Source: Zygnema cylindricum (lineage: Eukaryota > Streptophyta > Zygnematophyceae > Zygnematales > Zygnemataceae). Taken from it: DNA of 64,000 nt. The stretch lies in the NCBI GenBank assembly GCA_037447655.1, contig JBBHKE010001278.1:114287-178286 (forward strand), written 5' to 3'. Below are positions 43,625-52,546 of the stretch, piece after piece. Numbering within the stretch: position 1 is the first letter of the stretch; each line of letters starts with the position of its first letter. Below the pieces are notes generated by a model that did not search any database, had not been told where the DNA came from, and saw only the letters and a program-made list of their open reading frames with translations. A program made the position numbers and the translations under genes.

Positions 43625-44112
43625 ACACCGTGAATCGCTATTAGCGTAATGAAATAGATAGCGTAATGAAACAATTAGCGTTATTTACGGTAATTGGGAA
43701 TTTCAATTTTTTGCAAAAAAAAAAATTATTCTAATTTATCATTTAACTCTAATTCGTAAACTGTCGGCGCATAATATCTTAACACTAAAATATGTGCATG
43801 TACGAAATTGTTCAAATCGTACGCTATTTCATTGCCGACCTCATTTCATCGTTTTTAGCAGAGCACGCTTACATGTGCGCGCGACAGCGTAAACATTTCT
43901 CTGTACTTTATTATTCTAAATATTACAAAAAAGTACGGATCTAACAGACCGTACACCATACTATTTAAAACGGCACTGTATTAGAGTTACTAATCATAGT
44001 AAGTGTGGTACCTCAAATAACGTTTAGAAACATTTACAATTAATTCTATTTGAGAATTTGCTAAAAAAAACGGGGTACCCCAATTAGAGTCATTGATAGC
44101 GATTCACGGTGT
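43625..44112. mobile_element. MITE-like element, about 488 bp
   Basis: Left end ACACCGTGAATCGCTATTAG (43625-43644) and right end ...GATAGCGATTCACGGTGT (ending 44112) are near-perfect 22-bp terminal inverted repeats (TIRs). The interior is A/T-rich, non-coding, with AACGGCACTGTATTAGAGTT shared with 44.75 kb. Confidence 0.75.
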
Positions 44113-44125
44113 TGTACTGTACAGT

Positions 44126-44326
44126 ACACCTTGAATCGTTATTAGCGTATAGAAATTATTAGTGTAAAGAAAAAAATAGCGTCATTCATTCTAATTTAGT
44201 GCCAAGAGACGTGGCAGATTATGGTCCACGTCCTTAAATAGTGTAATTTATTATATTTAAGGTATCAATGTCAAAATTTTGGGGTGCCGATATAGCGTAC
44301 ATAAGGCTAATAACGATTCACGGTGT
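44126..44326. mobile_element. MITE-like element, about 201 bp
   Basis: Ends ACACCTTGAATCGTTATTAG and GCTAATAACGATTCACGGTGT. The interior (GACGTGGCAGATTATGGTCCACGTCC) matches the OST4-intron copy at 7303-7428 and, more weakly, the LMBR1-like copy at 9376-9589. It is separated from the previous element only by a TGTACTGTACAGT palindrome. Confidence 0.75.
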
Positions 44327-44885
44327 AGTGTTGGGTATCGAGGACCTTTTGCCGATATTCGATATATATCGAATTTCAGGTACCCGATAATCGATATATC
44401 GCCTCGATATATCGAAAACCAAATTATCACGATATATCGCCAATATATTGAAGATATATCGTATCGACAATATATCTTTGGGTAATCAACCCTTTTCAAA
44501 AAGAAAATTACTCTAATTTATCAATAACCCTAATTTGGGCGTTAATTTGGGCGCTGAATATACCTACTGTAAATTAGTGTACAGAATCTGACAAAACGTA
44601 CAGTTTCACGTCAATATGACGTTTGCACTACGCTGTTTGTTAAAACGCAGTTACATGATAACGGCCTGTATAAAATCATTATTTATACTTTTTTACTTAA
44701 TAAAGTACAATTTCGCACGGTCACACACCGATCGTACGCCACAATATTTAAAACGGCACTGTATTAGAGTTATTAACGCTCATTCAAAAACTACCTTGAA
44801 TAATGTACTCTGTTTATGGTGATAATCAAAATTTGGGGTGACGGAATTAGCGTACATAACTCTAATTACGATTCGCGGTGTAATG

Positions 44886-45653
44886 TACACCACGAATTGT
44901 AATTAGAGTAAAGAAAAAATTAGAGTAAAAAAAGTAGAAACAATAATTAGAGTTATGAACTCTAATTTGTGTGATAATTTTTTTGCAAAAAGGAAATTAA
45001 CTCTAATTTATCAATAACTCTAATTTGGGCGCCACTGTGAATTAAGTACAAGTACAAAATCTGACAAAACGTACAGTTTCACGTCATTATGACGTTTGCA
45101 TTACGCGGTTTGTTAACAAAACACAGTTATATGAAAACAACCTGTACTAAATCATTATTTCTACTTTTTTACTTAAGTACATTCGTACACAAATCGTACG
45201 TTCACACAGTCGAAACGTGGTTGTTGGACAAATATGTGCGAACGTGATATTTGACAGCCCGATTGCATCCCCTTTTTAGACCGCATAATCTCATGCGTAC
45301 GCCGTTACTAAAACTCATTAATTATAGTTTTTCACTTAAAAAGGTACAATTTTGCACATTATTACACTTATCGTACACTACACTATTTAAATGACAACGT
45401 ACATTTGTTTTTACGCTAATTGGACAAAAAACCCTAAATGGCGTAAAGGAAAAAACACAACAATTTATGCTATTTAAGAATTTGGAAAAAACAAAGCGGG
45501 ACCAAATTAGCGTTCGATACGCTAATAGCGATTCACGGTGTACCTTAAATAACGTGGATAATTTAGAACAATGTATTATATTTATAGTGATAAAGTCAAA
45601 ATTAGGGGGGACGGAATTAGCGTACATAACTCTAATTACGATTTGCGGTGTAG
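44886..45653. mobile_element. Nested or tandem MITE-like elements of the same TIR family
   Basis: Begins ACACCACGAATTGTAATTAG and ends CTCTAATTACGATTTGCGGTGT; another terminus lies inside at 45520-45543 (CGCTAATAGCGATTCACGGTGT), and a related right end at 44860-44882. 44500-44880 and 44990-45230 share CTGACAAAACGTACAGTTTC and TATGACGTTTGCA, so two related copies lie side by side. Confidence 0.6.
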
Positions 45654-45734
45654 TGTAGATATACGATACACATCGTATAGCCTATCGAACACTGTATATT
45701 TCGTATCGTAATGCAGCATAGCTCACGGCAGATG

Positions 45735-46080
45735 TCGCAAAAGTCAAAATTTTAGAAACCCGAAACAGACAAATTTTTATTTTTCAAAATCTGAGTACCC
45801 AACACCAAAGGTCGCAAAAATCTAAATTTTTCGATAACCGAAAACCGACTGACCGTTTTTTTTTGTTAAATTTGAGTACCCAACGCCCGACCGGGTTATG
45901 TCATGCTCCAAAATTATTAACCATTACCCGAAACGCGTTTACGAAAAAAATATTTAACCAAAACTTGATTTCTCGCGACTACCCGTACCCCCCCGTACCT
46001 GAATAAGTACAAAATTAGTGGTAAATCTCCCTTATACCTTCCACGATACCAAAAGTACAAAGTACAATAATGTTGGATAG
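45735..46080 (-). repeat. Dispersed repeat (GGTTAAC/CGGTCGG type), copy 3 of 3
   Basis: The inverse of 23185-23455; includes GGTTATGTCATGCTCCAAAA and CTCGCGACTACCCGTACC. The GGTCGCAAAA end is duplicated inside this copy (45735 and 45810). Confidence 0.7.
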
Positions 46081-46589
46081 TATTGAGGTTAGTGATGTGT
46101 ATCGACAAAGATTTGTCGATAACCGATATGGGCCTTTTTTTGCGTTGCCGATAATCGATATATTGGTACGGTATATCGACATCAGTGTTATCGCCGATAA
46201 TTAACTTATAATATCAAATGTTTATCGGCGATAATACCGACATCGATAAGTGTACGGACCGTACAGATAAGTGTACGGCACGTACACTCAACAGTACGTA
46301 TTATTCCTTGGACGCGCCTACTCACAACCACTATCTACTAAGGTGTCTACAAATCAGATCAGTGCATCGTACATTTGTACAAACTGAAAATACAGTAGTC
46401 GCCATAAGGTCTGTACGACTTTGGTACGGCTCCAGTAAAAACGATGTACCTTTCACATCCGAAGCTATGGCTTTGTCAGTTTCTTCCTTGGGATCCACTT
46501 GAGACCTGCCACGTGTCAATCTCTCGACTTTTTTGGCAAAAGCTCTAATTCTGTGACCTCTATTGGTCCACAAAATATCCAGCTTATAT

Positions 46590-47141
46590 GAAGCCTCTAA
46601 TAAAAGGGTCATGCGATACTTGATAGTAGCGCGAGATCTGTGGTTGCATTTGGGAGGGGATAATATTGACATCACCACTTGGAGTAATGCCAGCTATGGG
46701 GATGCTCCGATGAGGAGGTGTACTTATGGGTATGTGTTATATGTTGGGAATGGGGCTTGTTGTTGGAGCAGCAAGCAACAAAAAGTGATTGCTCAGTCCA
46801 CCATGGAGGCTGAGTGTATGGCCTCTTGTTCGGCTGTGAAAGAATTGATCAGGGTGAAATCATTGCTTCAAGAACTTGGGTATATGAAGAATGGAGTGCA
46901 AAAAATATTTTGTGATATTCAAGCTGCAATTGCAATTGCAGCAAACCCAAAGCATCACTTTAAAGCAAAGCATATGGATATCCGATTCAGCTTTGTTAGA
47001 GAAAATGTTGAGAATGAAACAATTAGTTTGGAATATAGACCAGATGGGGAGATGGTACCAGATATGATGACCAAACCTGTGTCGTCTCCCAAGTTGGTAT
47101 TAAGTAGGGAGAAGTGTGGATTGAAGCAAAAGATAGATTAG
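46590..47141 (+). pseudogene. copia RNase H C-terminal fragment of element Y
   Basis: Open to the natural stop and reads KRVMRYL, LWLHLGGDNIDITTWSNASY, QSTMEAECMASCSAVKELIR, AAIAIAANPKHHFKAKHMDI and DMMTKPVSSPKL. It is close to the B-family RNase H but lacks everything upstream; the usual SDASYG is SNASYG and CDNQAAI is CDIQAAI, so two active-site region residues are altered. Confidence 0.88.
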
Positions 47142-47154
47142 AAAATAAGGGGAG

Positions 47155-47762
47155 TGTTGAAAAAGGTATTTTCAATTTTATTTCTTTTTGTTAGTCCGTC
47201 TATGAAGGTCCTTAAAGTCCTCACACTTTTCGTAGTCACTGAGGACACAAAGACAGCCATGGCTACCTTAAGCGTCCCCATAGACAACCATGGCTGCCTT
47301 ATGCGTCCTCAAAGACAGCCATGGCTGCCTTAAGCAGTCAAGAAGACAGACTAAGGGAGCAGGAGATAGCTCTTTGCAATAGTTGGGCGTCGAGACTGAA
47401 TTTGATCCTAGGACCTACGGAGTGACCGGCGTAAGGCGTAGCCGTGCGCCTTATCCGTTAATTCTTAATGAAACGTTTAATTGAATGGGTGCGTTTTGTA
47501 GTTAAAGATAGTAACAATCTACATACTCCATTTCGCGGATTTCAAAACGGAACGACGTTGAACTGAAACGGGCGCGATTAACTGTCGATTTCTAATCAGA
47601 CGGCTCACAGTGGAGCCGATGCACCGGAGTGGTCATTTGGCGCTTTGTGAGCCAATGTCGGCGGATGACACATGGCAAGTCATAAGTAAACGACGGATAT
47701 CACGGGAAGAGCGACTATGGCTCAAAAATTGACAAATGTCAACGGGACGACCATGCCGTACT
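47155..47762 (+). repeat. Truncated LTR of element Y
   Basis: Contains three imperfect tandem copies (47250-47335) of a roughly 35-bp unit centred on AGCCATGGCTGCCTTA. The same core word occurs once in the B-family LTRs (near 50730, 56062), so Y and B are related. Confidence 0.75.
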
Positions 47763-48766
47763 TGTTGTAATTTATAAATCTTTATTTCAGTAAATAGGGG
47801 TAAAAATTGTTGTTTTTGGAAAGCTTTAGGTCTCAACAAATTTATACCACGGGGGAAAAATAGATCTATTGGGACACGCGTCGTCACTTGAAGCACAGTG
47901 CATGGTTTTGAATGGTAACGACACCAGCTTTGGAACAACGCAGCTGCGGTTATTTTTGATATGGTCTAAAACGAACACAACCTGCAACGCAATAGGACAA
48001 ACGCAACTGCTGATATTTTGGTACAGGACAACGCAGTTGCTACACAACAAGACAAACGCAGCTGTGGCTGTTTTTGGTATGGGACACCGTAGCAGCTACG
48101 AAGCTGCAGATATTTGAATGGATGAGGAATTGGACTGCCCTGCTATAGTTGATATGAATCAAGTAACCAGACGAGATTCATAAGAGAATAATTAAGTGAC
48201 TGCTAACAGATGTTATGCAACAGCCGGATGGACGTACCCAGATAATTGTCACTAAGCCAAGCGACAAGTATTTGATCAAATCACTTGTATAGGATTCTCA
48301 GTAATATTGATTGAACAGTGATAGATTAGTTTTAGCGTGATTAGAAGCACTTAGACCTTAGTGGCAGTTTAGTTCTTTTGGACGTATCTTTTAAGAACAC
48401 TTGTATCGGCGGTATAACACTATGTAGTAGGACAACTGAGTGATGAGTATAAGACTTAGGACGTAGAACATTTTATGTAACCAGACTTCCAGACTGTGTA
48501 ATCTGCAAACTGTTTTTGGGAAACTTTTGAGTTACCTATCTTGGTGTATGTTGGATCAATTTAGCTGTAACTTTGGGAGTTGTCAGTTTTTTATTTACTA
48601 TTTACTGTGGTATAGTTTGAGCATGTGTTGGATTAGTGTGACAGAATAAGTGTGGTACAAAAACAACTGTTTGTTACGATTTTTGATAAGTTTCTATGAG
48701 TGAGATTATATCTACGTCCACTTCTACTACTGCTGCTTCACTTGCTCCAGTGGTCGTAAAACAACA
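47763..48766 (+). repeat. 5' LTR of element X (1004 bp)
   Basis: TGTTGTAATTTATAAATC ... GTAAAACAACA. The first about 50 bp match the solo LTR at 10088. An ATG at 48696 near its 3' end opens the Gag frame. Confidence 0.85.
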
Positions 48767-49162
48767 AGTTATGGGCCTCTCATCAAGAATTCCTATTATC
48801 TCGGAAGAAAAATATGCGTATTGGGCGGATATGGTGGAAACACACTTCGAAAATGTGAATCTTTTGGATATTTTGGATGGTTCACTGGCGGAATCGGATC
48901 CGTCTTGGTCAAAGAAAAATTCGCAAGCTCCGTCAATTTTGAAATTTTGTATTTCAGAAGAATTGGCTATGTCACGGATAAAAATAAAAAACGCGATCGA
49001 TATCTAGAAATCCCTTAAGGATGATTTTAAAAAGGCTATTGTTCAAGAAGAACTATTTTTGGCTGGACGGATTTGTGACTACAAATACACGAGTGGCACA
49101 ATGGCAGAATATTGTAATAAATTTCGAATACTAATAGATTCTCATGCTTGTGCAGGTGGATC
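48696..49162 (+). pseudogene. X gag, 5' part
   Basis: The Gag frame begins inside the LTR (MSEIISTSTSTTAASLAP), crosses the primer site as QQVMGLSSRIP, then YAYWADMVETHF. A stop after KIKNAIDI (near 49005) breaks the frame; the homologous reading resumes AGRICDYKYTSGTMAEYC and DSHACAGGS up to the B1 insertion. It continues at 61851. Confidence 0.85.
48767..48780 (+). promoter_or_regulatory. Primer-binding site of element X
   Basis: AGTTATGGGCCTCT directly follows the LTR CA end. GTTATGGGCC is complementary to the anticodon loop/stem region (GGCCCAUAAC) of eukaryotic initiator tRNA-Met, as in the half-tRNA priming of Drosophila copia. Confidence 0.65.
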
Positions 49163-50167
49163 TGTTGAAATTAGTAGTTTTATTTTGGTATTTTCTAGGT
49201 TTGAATTTAGTACAAATAAGGAAAAATACGGATTGCCTGCCTCCGCCTCATCTCCCTTACCACCATACTTGTCGTAGTCACCGATGGATAGAGAAGGTGG
49301 CTGAGCCATGGCTGTCATAGCTTAAACAGGCAGGGCTAAAGAGTGACTTATGTCACTCTCAACAAAAGGTTGAGTCCGGCAGGACTCGAACATCTCGACC
49401 AGTAGAGCACGGTTTAGCCGTTAGCTCTAACCAGTCTGTCGTAGGAGTCCGTTGAGATACATTTGGTTTGATTATTATTTATACAATGTTACGTGCATGA
49501 ATTCAATTAACGGAATTACAAACGGACGAACATGGAACCAAGTATTATATAGTGCGAACATTATCTCGCACGAAAACAAATGAATCAGACATTTGTTTTG
49601 ACGGCGGACATTTAATATTGAACCTGATCTGACGGCGTACATCAATGCCGCGATCGCGGAATGGTCACTTATGGCGTTTATGGACGTGGCATGACGTGGC
49701 GCCACGCGGAGGGATGACATTTGGTCGCAGGAATTTGGCGAACATAAGGACAAGTGAAAAGTGGACACGCGTCCACTTAATGGCGTTGCCGTACATGGGC
49801 CGTACAGAAAGTACATCGGCCATAGTACTTTTCTGTACCCTACAGTGATCTGTTTCGTTCGTACTTCAATAGATAGGAGTTGTGAGAGGGATTTAGGACT
49901 TAGAGAATATTGGTAGATAGGGACCTCTCTCCCTTTGAGAGTTTGTATAAGCTTGGCATTTTTGCCGACTCATAACTTATCGGCTGGTTGGCCGTTTTCA
50001 GTGATTCTTTTTGCTACGGACTTAGGGGAGTCCAAGCTGCACAGGGGTGCAGTCAAATTGTCAGTGTGACTTTTTAGGCAGCAGTGGTTGTGGCTTGAAG
50101 TGGGTTAGTTAAAAACCATCTACAGGCTTCCTGTATTCTGTAGTCCAATGGAGGACACAGAATTGCA
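49163..50167 (+). repeat. 5' LTR of B1 (1005 bp)
   Basis: TGTTGAAATTAG ... ACAGAATTGCA. TATAA at 49946-49950. An antisense tRNA-like segment lies at about 49366-49446. The ATG at 50148 is 20 bp before the LTR end and opens Gag. Confidence 0.93.
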
Positions 50168-50579
50168 GGTTATGGGCCCACCCTCTAGGGTGCCCACCTT
50201 CAATGGATCTGGGTTCATCTATTGGGAAGCCATGATGATTGGAGCTTTTTGTGAAAAACGATACTGGGGTATCGTCAGTGGACAAGTGAAACGTCCACCC
50301 TCGAGAACTCCACCAGGATTTGGAGGAGTAAGGTTTCCTATAGCAACGGCTACATCAACGGAGGAGGCAGATGATGGAGACAGCAGTGTGTCCGAAAAGG
50401 GGAAAGGGAAGGAGACACTCCTCACTCCTATTGATACAGTACCGGGAGCGGCGACTATGAAGACCACGGAGAATGATACTCAAATGTGGGAGGATGTAAA
50501 CATGGTTGCCAAGAACTTCATTCTCAGGCACCTCACTCAAGCTTTGGCCACTTGTCATCTTCACATTTACAAGGCCGAG
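50148..50579 (+). pseudogene. B1 gag, 5' part
   Basis: Starts in the LTR: MEDTELQ, then VMGPPSRVPTFNGSGFIYWE over the primer site, and is open to HLHIYKAE where B2 is inserted. It resumes at 56922 as ELWVSMVEIYRAG. Confidence 0.9.
50168..50182 (+). promoter_or_regulatory. Primer-binding site of B1 (half initiator tRNA-Met type)
   Basis: GGTTATGGGCCCACC immediately follows the LTR. It is complementary over 15 nt to GGUGGGCCCAUAACC, the anticodon stem-loop of plant initiator tRNA-Met as I recall it, instead of to the 3' CCA end of a tRNA. Confidence 0.8.
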
Positions 50580-51581
50580 TGTTGAAATAAGTAGTTTTTG
50601 TATTTTCTAGTTTAAAATAAATTAGCGGAAACATATATAAGAAATGATGGCAGCCTGCCTCCATCTCTTCTCTCTCTCCCCCATTCTTGTTGTAGTCACT
50701 GAAAGAGAGAGAGAGCGATGGAGCCATGGCTGCCTCAGCTCCATAGGAAGGACTAAAGAGTGACTTAAGTCACTCTCAACAAAAGGTTGAGTCCGGCAGG
50801 ACTCGAACCCCCGACCGGTAGAGCGCGGCGTAGCCGTTAGCTCTAACCAGTCTGTCGTAGAAGTCCGTTAAATTATATAGGGTTTCATTCATATATAAAC
50901 TGTTGTATAGTACCGAAATGATCTAACTGGAATATGAAACGAAACGAACATAGAACTTGTTAAGGTTTAGTGCGAAACGTCATTTCGCACGAAACAAATG
51001 AAACATACATTTTTAACGGTCGACATTTAATGTCGGATTTAATCCGACGGCGCACGTCGTCGCCGAGATTGCGGAATGGTCACTTTGGATTTTATGGACG
51101 TGGCATGACGTGGCGCCGCGTGGAAGGATGACATTCGGTCGCGGGAATTCCGGAGGAAATACGGACAAGTGGAAAAATGACACGCGTCCACTCAAGAGCC
51201 TTGTCGTACACCGGCCGTACAGAAAGTACATCGGCCATAGTACCTTTCTTTACTTTACAGTAATACGATTGGTTCGTACTTTAGTAGATAGGGGTTGTGA
51301 GAGGGATTTAGGACTTAGGAAATATTTGGTAGACAGACACCTCTCTCTAAGAGAGCTTTGTATAAATTGGCATTTTTGCCTGCTCATAACTTATCGCCTG
51401 GTTGGCCGTTTTCAGTGATTCTTTTTGCTACGGACTCAGGGGTGTCCAGGCTACACAGGGGTGCAGTCAAATTCTCAGTTTGCCTTCTTGGGCAGAAGTG
51501 GTCGTGGCTTAAAGTGGGTTAGTTAAATACTATCTAGAGGCTTCCTGTATTCTGTAGTCCAATGGAGGACACAGAATTGCA
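50580..51581 (+). repeat. 5' LTR of B2 (1002 bp)
   Basis: TGTTGAAATAAG ... ACAGAATTGCA; TATAAAT at 51361-51367. The antisense tRNA-like block with a perfect B-box word on the minus strand (GGTTCGAGTCC) lies within about 50785-50868. Confidence 0.93.
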
Positions 51582-51592
51582 CCGAGGAGTTG
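51582..51592 (+). other. Foreign 11-bp block replacing the B2 primer-binding site
   Basis: CCGAGGAGTTG stands where B1 has GGTTATG. The same block follows the B2 3' LTR (56917-56927), where it is genuine target duplication plus B1 gag. See findings. Confidence 0.85.
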
Positions 51593-52546
51593 GGCCCACC
51601 CTCTAGGGTGCCCACCTTCAATGGATCTGGGTTCATCTATTGGGAAGCCATGATGATGGGTGCTTTGTGTGAAAAACGATACTGGGGTATCGTCAGTGGA
51701 CAAGTGAAACGTCCACCTTCGGGAACTCCACCAGGATTTGGGGGAGTAAGGTTTTCTGCAACAACGGCTGCCTCAGCGGAGGAGGCAGATGATGGGGACA
51801 GCAGTGTGTCCGAAAAGGAGAAAGGGAAGGAGACACCCCTCACTCTTATTGCCACAGTATCGGGAACGGCGACCGTGAAGACCGTGGAGAACGATACTCA
51901 AATGTGGGAGGATGTAAACATGGCTGCCAAGAACTTCATTTTGAGGCACCTCACTCAAGGTTTAGCCACTCCTCATCTTCACATTTACAAGGCAGAGGAA
52001 TTGTGGGAGAGTTTGGTGGAGATTTATAGAGCAGGAACTATACAGGAGCTCCAGTTGGCTGAGCAAAAGCTATTGAGTTACACTTACAAAGGAGGAAAGA
52101 TGTTAGATTACTGTAATGATCTTTCTTGTTTGTATATGGAAATGGAAAGTGCCGGGTGGACAGGTACAATGAAAATGAAAGTTAACACCCTTATCATGAA
52201 ATTACCAGATGAGTTCGAAAACATAGTGTACCGAGTACAGGGAATGCCTGATAGTTCATGGAAATGGAACAGAGTAGTCAGGATGATACTTGTGCAGGAA
52301 AACACAATGGAGATTAGGAGAGGAGGAAAGAGCATTCAAGCTCTAGCAGCAGGAGGGGACCGATGGGGGAAGGATCCGAAGAAACCTTATAGAGGGGAAA
52401 GAGATAATTCTGGGGGACAGAGGCCCCCAAAGGGTCTTTGTCATTATTGCAAAAAGCCGGGACACTTTATTGCAGTTTGTGTCAAGTTGTCGGAGCTGAG
52501 GCTCCAAGAAAACCGTGGAGGGGGTTCTTCCGGAGGGAAGAAATAG
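51593..52546 (+). pseudogene. B2 gag
   Basis: A Gag homologue with GSGFIYWEAMMMGALCEKRY, a conserved core to MKLPDEFENIVYR and a good CCHC knuckle CHYCKKPGHFIAVC (about 52437-52478). The LTR-initiated frame is lost because of the block at 51582; no ATG precedes the conserved start. A TAG at 52544-52546 stands where B1 has a Lys codon, in the same frame as pol. Confidence 0.9.

Larger units (their letters stand above)
43254..46589. repeat. Repeat cluster between mS35 and element Y
   Basis: No gene seen beyond the mS35 5' side. Contains several nested inverted-repeat elements with ACACCGTGAATCG ends (43.6-45.7 kb), GATATATCG-type sequence at 44330-44480 and 46090-46250, and an inverted copy of the GGTTAACC-type repeat at 45735-46080. 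Many CGTACA words occur, as at 5-6 kb. Confidence 0.65.
46590..47762 (+). mobile_element. Element Y: 3' remnant of a copia element, interrupted by element X
   Basis: An RNase H fragment (from about 46590), a polypurine tract AAAATAAGGGGAG (47142-47154) and the first about 608 bp of an LTR starting TGTTGAAAAAGG at 47155. The LTR is cut at 47762 where element X starts; GTACT (47758-47762) should be the X target duplication. The rest of this LTR should lie beyond X, outside the window. Confidence 0.85.

Noticed and set aside
51590-52546. B2 Gag starting at 51590 as an intact gene
   Set aside because: The codon there is TTG, not ATG, and the true LTR ATG is out of frame because of the foreign 11-bp block.
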